A DNA stretch of 64,000 nucleotides from CAILZL01 sp050181835 (GTDB lineage: Bacteria; Pseudomonadota; Gammaproteobacteria; Steroidobacterales; Steroidobacteraceae). Positions 27,651 through 35,760 of the stretch are shown here, in pieces. The stretch is from the NCBI GenBank assembly GCA_050181835.1, contig JBFXCU010000008.1, positions 36,347 to 100,346 of the forward strand, read 5' to 3'. The stretch's first letter is position 1, and each line of letters opens with the position of its first letter. The translations under genes were made by a program, and so were the position numbers. Below the pieces are notes generated by a model. That model ran no database searches and was not told where the DNA came from. It was given only the letters and a program-made list of their open reading frames with translations.

Positions 27651-28294
27651 TGTCAGCAGTTGCAATAGACAAACAAGCGCTTTTGCTCAAAGCCATGCCT
27701 GGTTTTGACAGCGTACGTCGTTATCGGGACGCATTGTCGAGCATTGTCGTGGTGAGATTGCTGCCCGGTGAATGCTATGTCACTCGGGAAGACGAAATGC
27801 TGGATACGGTGCTGGGGTCTTGTGTTGCTGCCTGTGTCCGTAATACAAAAACTGGCATCGGTGGTATGAATCATTTCATGTTGCCTAATCCCCGTATTGG
27901 TGAATTAAGTGATTCCTGGGGCGCGGTGACAGGCAATGCGACTCGATACGGTGGGGCTTCGATGGAGCAACTGATTAGCTGTGTTCTAAATGTACATGGT
28001 TCAAAGGATGATCTTGAAGTAAAGATATTTGGTGGTGCAAGATTACTTGCGACTGATATCGGGCGGCACAATGTGGAATTTGTCCGAGAGTATTTGCGTA
28101 ATGAAGGACTGAGCGTGAGTGCTGAGGATGTGGGTGGTACTGCGCCACGTCACATTCAATATTTCCCGATTAGTGGTAAAGCGCGGGTCAAGCGTCTTGT
28201 TGCAGAGCAGTCTGCAACTCTTCTTTCAGAAGAAATTCATTACGGAAAAACTTTGGATGAGCGGCCAATGGCGGGCTCTGTTGATCTGTTTTAA
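27650..28294 (+). CDS. cheD: Chemoreceptor glutamine deamidase CheD
   Basis: Deamidase of 214 residues. The GTG start shares one base with the cheR stop. The catalytic Cys is C58 (TVLGSCVAAC) and the His is H75 (GIGGMNHFMLP), followed by the FGGARLL block. The domain is followed by a charged C-terminal extension ending in GSVDLF. This tail is not part of the CheD catalytic fold and closely matches the tail GSVELF of the CheY-linked protein ending at 31956. Confidence 0.93.
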   Translation: MSAVAIDKQALLLKAMPGFDSVRRYRDALSSIVVVRLLPGECYVTREDEMLDTVLGSCVAACVRNTKTGIGGMNHFMLPNPRIGELSDSWGAVTGNATRYGGASMEQLISCVLNVHGSKDDLEVKIFGGARLLATDIGRHNVEFVREYLRNEGLSVSAEDVGGTAPRHIQYFPISGKARVKRLVAEQSATLLSEEIHYGKTLDERPMAGSVDLF

Positions 28295-28307
28295 GGATTG
28301 AATAGTA

Positions 28308-29423
28308 ATGATTAATAAAACAAGGAAAAAGGTTTTGATTGTTGATGACTCGGCGCTTGTGCGCCAGTTGTTGACGGAAATGTTGAATGGTGATGCTGAC
28401 CTGGAAGTGGTTGGCGTTGCTGCAGATCCATTTGTCGCACGTGAAAAAATTAAGTCACTCAATCCAGATGTGATCACGCTGGATGTGGAAATGCCACGGA
28501 TGGACGGGGTGACGTTTCTGGAAAATCTGATGCGGTTGCGTCCCACGCCAGTGGTAATGGTGTCTTCACTGACGCAGCAAGGCGCTGAGGTGACATTGCG
28601 CGCATTAGAGTTGGGTGCTGTTGATTTCGTTTCCAAGCCCACTGTGGATTTGGTAGGTACTTTCCAGAACTATGCAGCTGAGTTAATAGCGAAAGTAAAA
28701 GTTGCTGCAGACGCCAACGTTAATCGTTACATAGGTGTAACAGTGACTGCTGCTGTGACGCCCAAGTTAAGTGCCGATGCTGTTTTGGCGAAAACACACG
28801 GCAGTCGTAGTATGTTGCGGATCTCTGAAAGAATCGTCGCTATCGGCGCATCAACTGGTGGAACCGAAGCGTTGCGCGAAGTGTTGTCTGTACTGCCAGC
28901 GGATGCACCGGCGATTGTGATTTCGCAGCATATCCCCGCAGCGTTTAGCAGACCATTTGCTGAACGTCTGGATAGGTCGTCAGCAATGAAAGTGTTGCAC
29001 GCTGAAGATGGTCAATACATTTTGCCGGGGCATGCCTATGTTGCACCGGGTGACCAGCATTTGATGGTAGAACGTGATGGCGCGAGATATGTGTGTCGGC
29101 TCAGTAACGGGCCGCCAGTCAATCGGCATCGACCCAGTGTCGATGTCATGTTTCGTTCGTTGGCGCAGAAGGTCGGGCCGAATGCGGTGGGCGTGATCTT
29201 GACTGGCATGGGTGATGATGGTGCCTGTGGCTTAAAAGAAATGTTGACTGCCGGTGCACATACCATCGCTCAAGATCAGCTCAGCAGCGTGGTCTGGGGT
29301 ATGCCAGGCAGCGCCGTCAAACTGGGTGCCTGTGAACGCGTTGAACCACTGCGCAAAATCGCCCAGACGATCCTGGATTTGGTGCATGTCTCACGTGGCA
29401 GGGCAGTGGTTAACGGTAACTGA
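28308..29423 (+). CDS. cheB: Chemotaxis methylesterase/deamidase CheB
   Basis: Receptor-modifying enzyme of 371 residues. The receiver domain has D13/D14, phosphoacceptor D59 (TLDVEMPRMDG) and K110. A linker of about 35 residues leads to the esterase domain with catalytic S182 (GASTGG), H208 (ISQHIP) and D304 (TGMGDDG). It ends the contiguous receptor-adaptation block cheR-cheD-cheB. Confidence 0.97.
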   Translation: MINKTRKKVLIVDDSALVRQLLTEMLNGDADLEVVGVAADPFVAREKIKSLNPDVITLDVEMPRMDGVTFLENLMRLRPTPVVMVSSLTQQGAEVTLRALELGAVDFVSKPTVDLVGTFQNYAAELIAKVKVAADANVNRYIGVTVTAAVTPKLSADAVLAKTHGSRSMLRISERIVAIGASTGGTEALREVLSVLPADAPAIVISQHIPAAFSRPFAERLDRSSAMKVLHAEDGQYILPGHAYVAPGDQHLMVERDGARYVCRLSNGPPVNRHRPSVDVMFRSLAQKVGPNAVGVILTGMGDDGACGLKEMLTAGAHTIAQDQLSSVVWGMPGSAVKLGACERVEPLRKIAQTILDLVHVSRGRAVVNGN

Positions 29424-29494
29424 ATTGACTTCCAGGTTAGAGTCAACTTGGGATTAACTTTAGATGTTGAATTGAGTATTCCGAGGGTTGAGTT

Positions 29495-30397
29495 ATGTCT
29501 TTCAATACCAGTGCGATTTCACAGTCTGATGGTGAAGCAGGCAGTAACCACGTTGCTGTCGCGTTTCAGTTTGTCACTGATTTGGCGGCTGAGGTTTCTG
29601 CTGGACGAGTGGAGCTACCGGCGTTCCCGGAAGTGACCACTCGCGTGCGTAAAGCCCTGACGGAAGAGCATGTTGATCCGGGCCACATTGCACGTCTAGT
29701 GGGCTCGGAGGCCGGGCTGGCGGCGCGGGTGCTGATGTTGGCCAATTCTGCTGCATTGAATCGCAGTGGCAGGAATGTCACTGAGCTGAAGACCGCCATT
29801 AACCGCATTGGGCAAAATCATGTGCGTACCGCAGCAATGGCGTTTGCTATCTCGCAAGTGCGGCGCAGTGCGGATTTGCAGCCGATCAAGCATGAGCTGG
29901 AGAAGCTATGGAATGAAGCGACGACAGTATCAGCGATGTGTCATGCGCTGGCTGAACGCTTGCCAGAAGTTAATTCAGACGAAGCCTTGCTAATGGGGCT
30001 AATTCACAACGTCGGCAAGATATTTATCTTGGCACGCATCCATAAACACGATGAATTGTTTTCCAACCACGAAGAAGTGCATGCGATTGTGCGTGACTGG
30101 CATGCCAACGTAGGCAAAGCCATTATCGAAAACTGGTGTATTACTCAATCGATTGCTGACGCAGTGGGTGAGCACGAGGCGGTAGATCGACAGGCCGGTT
30201 ACGCCGATCTGACTGATGTATTGACCGTTGCGGTGCTGGCTGCGAGTTTCATTGGCCATGAGGAAGTGGATATTGAGCTTAATATGCAGGGTGTGCGCGC
30301 TTTCAGTCGCATGGGCTTAGATAATGAGAGATTTTTGCAGGTCATGAGCGACTGCAATGCTGAAATTGTCGCAATGCGTGCGGCTTTAGGTGAATGA
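29495..30397 (+). CDS. HDOD-domain protein
   Basis: A 300-residue protein whose core is an HDOD domain (ELPAFPEVTTRVRKALTE ... ARLVGSEAGLAARVLMLANS ... LKTAINRIGQNHVRTAAM), a metal-free relative of HD phosphohydrolases. The HD pair itself is absent: the equivalent region reads LMGLIHNVGKIFIL. Known HDOD proteins in flagellates act in signalling or gene regulation, but no function can be assigned here. It follows cheB after 71 bases and has a normal ATG. Confidence 0.88.
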   Translation: MSFNTSAISQSDGEAGSNHVAVAFQFVTDLAAEVSAGRVELPAFPEVTTRVRKALTEEHVDPGHIARLVGSEAGLAARVLMLANSAALNRSGRNVTELKTAINRIGQNHVRTAAMAFAISQVRRSADLQPIKHELEKLWNEATTVSAMCHALAERLPEVNSDEALLMGLIHNVGKIFILARIHKHDELFSNHEEVHAIVRDWHANVGKAIIENWCITQSIADAVGEHEAVDRQAGYADLTDVLTVAVLAASFIGHEEVDIELNMQGVRAFSRMGLDNERFLQVMSDCNAEIVAMRAALGE

Positions 30398-30426
30398 TCG
30401 TGAACGTTGTTACGTTCGTAATGCCC

Positions 30427-30453
30427 TAAAGTTACCTGGGTGACAGCCGATTT
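30427..30453 (+). promoter_or_regulatory. Sigma-28 (FliA) promoter of a small secreted-protein gene
   Basis: TAAAG, exactly 14 bases, then GCCGATTT matches the enterobacterial consensus TAAAGTTT-N11-GCCGATAA almost completely. Transcription would begin near 30461, about 75 bases before the ATG at 30535. It is the best FliA match in the window by eye. Confidence 0.8.
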
Positions 30454-30534
30454 AACTGGGTGAAATGCGCAGTTGATAGGGATTGCTAATTGCGATCTTC
30501 ATGTTCATTTGTGCGTATAGCCTGGAATACTGAG

Positions 30535-30891
30535 ATGAAAATAAATTTGGCTGTGCTGGTTGTTATCCCCTTGTGTATGGCGAGCAGTATTGTGCAAGCA
30601 GATTGTACCTACCCGAAGGGTCCAATTGCGATTCCTAAAGCCAAGTCGGCTACTGAAGCTGAGATGTTGGAAGCAATGGTGGCGTTCAAGCAATACAATA
30701 GTGATGTAGATACGTATGTCGAGTGTCTGAATGCCGAAACCAGAGTTAAAATAAAAGAATCTGGTGCGGCCAGTTCTATTGTGCAGATCAAGGCTATTCA
30801 AGCCAAGAAAAAGTCAGTGGCGATCGACGAACTGAAATCCAAGGTAGAAGCATTTAATCAAGCTGTGCGTGAGTTCAAAGACAGAAGCTAG
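30535..30891 (+). CDS. Small secreted protein of unknown function under FliA control
   Basis: A 118-residue protein starting at ATG 30535 (the open frame begins at 30490). The signal peptide is MKINLAVLVVIPLCMASS, with likely cleavage after VQA. The mature part of about 95 residues has two cysteines, C24 and C64, that could form a disulfide. It shows YPKGPIAIPKAKSATEAEML, an aromatic YNSDVDTYVECLN helix and a Lys-rich C-terminal helix. The layout (Cys near the N-terminus, Pro-rich start, EM..A...Y..CL) resembles a family of small exported proteins of unknown function in Pseudomonadota. It lies alone between the HDOD gene and cheY. Confidence 0.75.
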   Translation: MKINLAVLVVIPLCMASSIVQADCTYPKGPIAIPKAKSATEAEMLEAMVAFKQYNSDVDTYVECLNAETRVKIKESGAASSIVQIKAIQAKKKSVAIDELKSKVEAFNQAVREFKDRS

Positions 30892-30927
30892 TTATTAGCC
30901 ATCACTGCTAGTCCTTATTGATAAATC

Positions 30928-30954
30928 CAAGCATCCAACGCCGTTGGCCGATAG
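30928..30954 (+). promoter_or_regulatory. Possible sigma-28 (FliA) promoter before the second cheY
   Basis: CAAG, 15 bases, then GCCGATAG resembles a FliA promoter but the spacer is one base longer than ideal. It would start transcription about 70 bases before the cheY at 31032. It is weaker than the other three sites. Confidence 0.5.
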
Positions 30955-31031
30955 CTAAGTTAAGGTAGCCAGTTTATGCATTATCACGATTTAGAGTTCG
31001 GGTTTGTGTCGAAATTAGCGGAGTGATGCTC

Positions 31032-31394
31032 ATGTCAGCTGTGATACTTGCCGTGGACGATTCGGCTTCAATGCGACAAATGGTCAGGTTTACGCTTGAA
31101 GGTGCAGGCTACGAGGTCGTACAGGCGAACGATGGCGTGGCAGCGCTGGATTATGCCAAGTCTGCCAAAGCTGATTTAGTGCTGACTGATATCAACATGC
31201 CACGCATGGATGGGATTACTCTGGTCAAAGAGCTACGTGGCTTGGTGGACTACAAGGGGGTGCCAATTTTGGTGCTCACCACAGAAGCCGCCCAAGAGAC
31301 CAAAGTTAAAGGTAAACAGGCTGGTGCCACTGGCTGGATTGTCAAACCGTTTAATCCGGCGCAGCTATTGGCCACAATTCAGCGAGTGCTCTGA
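31032..31394 (+). CDS. Second CheY-type response regulator
   Basis: Single receiver domain of 120 residues with D9/D10, phosphoacceptor D53 (VLTDINMPRMDG), T83/T84 and K105 (VKPF). ATG 31032 is chosen because GGAG lies eight bases before it; GTG and ATG codons just upstream are alternatives. It differs from the flagellar CheY at 16479 in having DINMP rather than DWNMP. That form is common in CheY proteins encoded beside cheA. It is followed at once by the CheZ-like gene, so the pair may form a regulator/phosphatase unit. Confidence 0.92.
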   Translation: MSAVILAVDDSASMRQMVRFTLEGAGYEVVQANDGVAALDYAKSAKADLVLTDINMPRMDGITLVKELRGLVDYKGVPILVLTTEAAQETKVKGKQAGATGWIVKPFNPAQLLATIQRVL

Positions 31395-31404
31395 GAGCTC
31401 ACTC

Positions 31405-31956
31405 ATGGCCAGTCAATTGTCACATTCGCCGCTGGAACAGTTTTCGCCGCAGCAGCAGACAGCACGCATGCTAGCGCTGTGCGAGGCACAGATGGAGGCG
31501 GCCACTCAGGATGCTGATACAGCTGTCGATGCGTTGGTAGAGGCGTTTAGCGAACTTACTACTGCGATCCGTGATTTGAATAGAATATCGAGTGATAATG
31601 CAGCGACGGAATCAACCCCGCAGGCGTTGCAAGATATCAATCAACGCTGCAAAGCGGTGTCGGAACAGTTTGCTGCTAGCGTGGTTGCTTTTCAGTTTTA
31701 CGATAGGTTGTCGCAGCGATTAGGTCATGTACGCTATAGCTTGTCGACCATGGCCTTGTTTATTTGTGATTGCGATAGCTCCGAGCGTCCTGAAAGGTGG
31801 GAGAAGCTGCTGGCTACTTTAGGCCGGTTGTATCGAACTGCTGAAGAGCGCGAGATTTTTGATAGCATCGCTGGCAGCTTGTCATTAAGCGCCGCCGAGT
31901 CCGCGCTACCGCTGATCAAAGACATGTCGGATGCCGGTTCAGTCGAGTTGTTCTAA
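31405..31956 (+). CDS. Candidate CheZ-like CheY phosphatase, previously unassigned
   Basis: A 183-residue, largely helical protein starting at ATG 31405 and ending GSVELF. I do not recognise it as a named family. Its central helix reads VVAFQFYDRLSQRLGHV. The segment F-Y-D-x-x-x-Q aligns with CheZ F-Q-D-L-T-G-Q, which puts D100 and Q104 at the spacing of the CheZ catalytic pair (D143 and Q147 in E. coli). A long helix comes before, and the acidic C-terminal peptide could bind a receiver as in CheZ. It starts 10 bases after a cheY stop. The phosphatase role is inference; a structural adaptor is the alternative. Confidence 0.6.
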   Translation: MASQLSHSPLEQFSPQQQTARMLALCEAQMEAATQDADTAVDALVEAFSELTTAIRDLNRISSDNAATESTPQALQDINQRCKAVSEQFAASVVAFQFYDRLSQRLGHVRYSLSTMALFICDCDSSERPERWEKLLATLGRLYRTAEEREIFDSIAGSLSLSAAESALPLIKDMSDAGSVELF

Positions 31957-32179
31957 CCTTTCTGGCCGTTCTGTCCACAGCGCCGCACTAAGTGGCACTC
32001 TGTCATGCAGCAAAATCCGTGAGCCACAGGTTCATGTGCCCTGAGCTAGGCAGGTAAGTGGAGTTATTCTCTGGATTAGTCATTACTCGCGGCCACCGAC
32101 CTGACATTAGTCTGTCCGCTCGTGCTGAGCTCCGGTATCCTTGCCGTTTTCCGTAAGACTCGCCAAGCCGCCTGATACT

Positions 32180-34819
32180 ATGCAAGAACGCTACGATCCG
32201 TCCACCATCGAACTCCGCGCCCAGCAGTACTGGAATCAGAATCAGGTTTTCGCTGCCAAGGAAGCGGTCGCCGGGGAAGAGTCGGCACAAGAAAAGTACT
32301 ATTGCCTGTCAATGTTCCCTTACCCCAGCGGACGTCTGCACATGGGCCATGTGCGCAACTACACCATTGGTGATGTGTTATCGCGCTTTATGCGCATGCA
32401 GGGCAAGAATGTCATGCAGCCGATGGGTTGGGATGCGTTCGGCTTGCCAGCCGAAAACGCGGCGATGATGAATGGGGTGCCGCCGGCAAAATGGACTTAC
32501 GACAATATCGCTTACATGAAAAAGCAATTGCAGTCGCTTGGCTTGGCCATCGATTGGGATCGTGAAGTGGCCACCTGTACGCCGGAGTACTATCGCTGGA
32601 ATCAATGGTTTTTCCTGCGCATGCTTGAAGCGGGGATTGCTTACAAAAAAACCGGTACGGTTAACTGGGATCCCATTGATCAAACCGTACTCGCCAATGA
32701 ACAGGTGATCGACGGTCGCGGCTGGCGCACCGGCGCGCTGGTGGAAAAGCGCGAGATCCCCATGTACTACCTGCGTATCACGGACTATGCGGATGATTTA
32801 TTGCAGGCGTTGGACAGCTTGCCCGGTTGGCCAGAGCGGGTGCGTGCCATGCAGGCGAACTGGATCGGCAAGAGCGTCGGCGTGCGCTTTGCGTTCACGC
32901 ATGACATCAAGGGCAACGATGGCAGCCTGATTGGCGAGGGCAAGTTGTGGGTGTTCACTACTCGCGCCGACACCATCATGGGCGTGACCTTCTGCGCCGT
33001 GGCTGCGGAACATCCGCTGGCAACGCATGCCGCGCGCAATAATCCCAAACTTGCTGCCTTCATTGAAGAATGCAAACAAGGTACCGCGCAAGAAGCGGAA
33101 CTGGCGCAACAAGAAAAGAAGGGCATGACAACCGGATTGTTTGTGACTCACCCACTGAGTGGTGAACCAGTTCCAGTGTGGGTGGCAAACTATGTGTTGA
33201 TGGGCTATGGCGATGGTGCCGTGATGGCGGTGCCTGCGCATGACGAACGCGATTTTGAGTTTGCGAATCAGTACAGCTTGCCCCTCAGGGAAGTGGTTCG
33301 CGTCAATTCCACACCAGCTGATCTCGCCGTTTGGCAGGAATGGTATGCGGACAAGCAGCACGGTCTGTGTATCAACTCCGGCAAGTACGATGGCCTGAAT
33401 TACCAGCAAGCCATCGACGCCATTGCTGCTGATCTAAAGGCAAAGAACCTTGGCGACAAACAAACCCAATGGCGCTTGCGTGATTGGGGTATTTCCCGAC
33501 AGCGCTACTGGGGCTGCCCGATACCCATTATTCACTGCCCAAGTTGTGGCGATGTGCCGGTACCCGATGATCAATTACCCGTCGTACTACCCGAAGACAA
33601 AGTGCCGGATGGCAGCGGCAATCCATTGGGCAAAGATCCAGCGTTTTACGAATGCGCCTGTCCCAAGTGCGGCAGTAAAGCCCGCCGCGAAACCGACACC
33701 ATGGATACCTTCGTTGATTCGTCGTGGTACTTCCTGCGCTATGCCAGTGCGGATAATGACAACGCGATGGTTGATGCGCGCGTCAACTACTGGTTGCCGG
33801 TGGATCAATACATCGGCGGCATTGAGCACGCGATTCTGCACCTGCTGTATTCACGTTTCTGGACCCGTGCGATGCGTGATTTGAAACTGGTGGATGTGGC
33901 TGAGCCGTTCACCAATCTGTTGACACAGGGCATGGTGCTCAACGAAATCTATTCGCGTAAACCCGCGACGGGACGCATTCAATACTTCAACCCTACGGAT
34001 ATTGACTGGACGCTGGACGACAAGGGTCAGCGGCTTGCCCCCATATTACGCAATGATGGCCAGCCGGTGGAGTTCGGCGGTATCGGCACCATGTCCAAGT
34101 CAAAAAATAATGGCGTTGATCCGCAAAAATTTGTTGATGAGTTCGGCGCTGATACGGCGCGCTTATTCATGATGTTTGCCGCGCCGCCTGAGCAAACACT
34201 GGAGTGGTCGGATGAAGGTGCACAGGGTGCGTACCGTTTCATGCGCCGCCTGTGGCGCATGGTGTATGAGCATGTGTCATCTGGTTCGGTTCCTGCCCAC
34301 AGTCCACAGTCCACAGTCCACAGCCCACCCCAGAAAGACTTGCGTCGTGCCGTCCACCAGACTTTGGCCAAAGTGACCGACGATATTCAACGTCGCCGCA
34401 TTTTCAATACGGCGATTGCAGCCATCATGGAGCTGATGAATACGTTGGCCAAGTTTACTGATACTAGTGCACAAGGTCGGGTGGTTGCACAAGAAGCACT
34501 GGAGCATATTGTGCTGATGCTGTCACCCATTGTGCCGCACGCCTGTCACTCACTATGGCATGAGTTAGGGCATTCGAACGCCATCATCGATCAGCCTTGG
34601 CCGACGCCAGATTCGGCTGCCTTGGTGCAGGATTCGCTGGAAATCGTCGTACAGGTAAATGGCAAACTGCGTGGTCGAGTTGTCATTGCGGCTGCGGCCA
34701 GTGAAGCCGATGCACGTGCTGCGGCCTTGGCTGATGAGAATGTGAAGCGCTGGGTGGAAGATAAACCGGTACGTAAATTCATTTATGTGCCAGGAAAACT
34801 CATTAACGTGGTCGTATAA
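32180..34819 (+). CDS. leuS: Leucyl-tRNA synthetase
   Basis: Class I synthetase of 879 residues that charges tRNA-Leu. Start ATG 32180 (MQERYDPSTIELRAQQYW) is chosen over the frame from 32141. The HIGH motif appears as HMGH at residues 54-57, and the KMSKS motif as TMSKS near residue 638. The editing domain has the GVTFCAVAAEHPL and YGDGAVMAVPAHDERD blocks. Between the catalytic core and the anticodon-binding domain, residues about 706-716 are encoded by a seven-base tandem repeat (see repeat at 34297). First gene of the leuS-lptE pair. Confidence 0.98.
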   Translation: MQERYDPSTIELRAQQYWNQNQVFAAKEAVAGEESAQEKYYCLSMFPYPSGRLHMGHVRNYTIGDVLSRFMRMQGKNVMQPMGWDAFGLPAENAAMMNGVPPAKWTYDNIAYMKKQLQSLGLAIDWDREVATCTPEYYRWNQWFFLRMLEAGIAYKKTGTVNWDPIDQTVLANEQVIDGRGWRTGALVEKREIPMYYLRITDYADDLLQALDSLPGWPERVRAMQANWIGKSVGVRFAFTHDIKGNDGSLIGEGKLWVFTTRADTIMGVTFCAVAAEHPLATHAARNNPKLAAFIEECKQGTAQEAELAQQEKKGMTTGLFVTHPLSGEPVPVWVANYVLMGYGDGAVMAVPAHDERDFEFANQYSLPLREVVRVNSTPADLAVWQEWYADKQHGLCINSGKYDGLNYQQAIDAIAADLKAKNLGDKQTQWRLRDWGISRQRYWGCPIPIIHCPSCGDVPVPDDQLPVVLPEDKVPDGSGNPLGKDPAFYECACPKCGSKARRETDTMDTFVDSSWYFLRYASADNDNAMVDARVNYWLPVDQYIGGIEHAILHLLYSRFWTRAMRDLKLVDVAEPFTNLLTQGMVLNEIYSRKPATGRIQYFNPTDIDWTLDDKGQRLAPILRNDGQPVEFGGIGTMSKSKNNGVDPQKFVDEFGADTARLFMMFAAPPEQTLEWSDEGAQGAYRFMRRLWRMVYEHVSSGSVPAHSPQSTVHSPPQKDLRRAVHQTLAKVTDDIQRRRIFNTAIAAIMELMNTLAKFTDTSAQGRVVAQEALEHIVLMLSPIVPHACHSLWHELGHSNAIIDQPWPTPDSAALVQDSLEIVVQVNGKLRGRVVIAAAASEADARAAALADENVKRWVEDKPVRKFIYVPGKLINVVV
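34297..34328 (+). repeat. Seven-base tandem repeat CCACAGT inside leuS
   Basis: Three perfect copies of CCACAGT (34297-34317) are followed by CCACAGC and a partial CCAC. The array encodes the variable segment around AHSPQSTVHSPP, read through three frames of the unit. Because seven is not a multiple of three, gain or loss of one or two copies would frameshift leuS. Confidence 0.85.
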
Positions 34820-34835
34820 GGTGGATGAACACGGC

Positions 34836-35375
34836 ATGTGCAATAAGGGCTGGTGGATTTTGCTGAGTGCTTTAGTGTTGTCAGGCTGTGGCTGGCAGTT
34901 ACAAACGCTACGACCAATGGCGACAGCATTGTTGCCAGTTTATGTTGATTTGGCCGACTCGCAGTCATTGTTTTCACGTAACTTGTTGCAGAGTTTGCAG
35001 CTGGCGGGTATGCAAATCACCAAAGATGTGACTGGTGCGGGCTCGGTGCTTAAAGTTAGTAAGGATGAACACGGGCATCAGGTGACTTCTATTTCAGCGC
35101 TGAATCAGCCACAGCAATATCAGATTTATTATCGTATTGAATATCGATTTGATCGTCATGAAAAGATAGGCAAGCCAGTGCAGGATGGTTACCCTGCAAG
35201 CCTGATCCCGATGCAACCGCTCGCTGCCACGCGTACTATGAGCTATGACATTACGCTGGCGCTGGCAAAACAGCGGGAGCAACAGGTTATTGAAGAGGAG
35301 TTGGCGAAGCAGTTGACGCAAAGAGTATTGCGTCGATTGAATAGCCTGCCCGTTGCAGCGGACGCAAAGCAGTAA
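34836..35375 (+). CDS. lptE: LPS-assembly lipoprotein LptE
   Basis: Outer-membrane lipoprotein of 179 residues that plugs LptD during lipopolysaccharide insertion. The start at 34836 gives a signal peptide with lipobox LSGC (ILLSALVLSGC). The mature part has the LptE pattern LLPVYVDLADSQSLFSRNLL, VLKVSKDEHGHQV and YRIEYRFD. It follows leuS after 16 bases, the conserved arrangement. In most relatives holA comes next; here it is about 5.9 kb further on. Confidence 0.92.
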   Translation: MCNKGWWILLSALVLSGCGWQLQTLRPMATALLPVYVDLADSQSLFSRNLLQSLQLAGMQITKDVTGAGSVLKVSKDEHGHQVTSISALNQPQQYQIYYRIEYRFDRHEKIGKPVQDGYPASLIPMQPLAATRTMSYDITLALAKQREQQVIEEELAKQLTQRVLRRLNSLPVAADAKQ

Positions 35376-35430
35376 GTGGTTATAGTGATCTTGTTTCAAT
35401 TTCGTTTCCCTCAATAGTCTGGATTAGTTA

Positions 35431-35760
35431 GTGTTTAGTGAAAAATTCAAAGATCTTGGTGGCCAGTATCTGGCCCGTACCCGTGAAGATCTTGATCTGT
35501 TAGAGCAGTTTGTTACCAAAAGCATAGCTGGAGACACCGAATCGGTGGTGGCAGCACGCAATATGGCGCACCGCATCTGTGGTAGCGGTGCAATGCTGGG
35601 CTTTCCTGAGATAAGCAAGATTTCTGGTGAGATAGAAGCCATTATCCGTGTCGCGGATGACGGTCTTGTCAGTGCAGACTGGGCCGCTATCACAACGCTA
35701 ATGCAACAGCTGGCGAATGAGTTGCAGCATGCCAAACAACAAACCAGTGCTCCTTCCTGA
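35431..35760 (+). CDS. Stand-alone Hpt phosphotransfer protein
   Basis: A 109-residue protein, GTG start, consisting only of a four-helix Hpt domain. The phosphoacceptor is H47 in AARNMAHRICGSGAMLGF, a recognisable form of the HxLKGSx motif although the usual Lys is Cys. The rest of the fold (EISKISGEIEAIIRVADDGL) agrees. It should accept phosphate from a receiver domain of a hybrid kinase, which is not encoded in this window. Its 3' end overlaps the next gene. Confidence 0.8.
   Translation: MFSEKFKDLGGQYLARTREDLDLLEQFVTKSIAGDTESVVAARNMAHRICGSGAMLGFPEISKISGEIEAIIRVADDGLVSADWAAITTLMQQLANELQHAKQQTSAPS

Noticed and set aside
32798..33409. Minus-strand frame of about 200 codons
   Set aside because: Antisense to the leuS editing domain, with no ribosome site or family feature.
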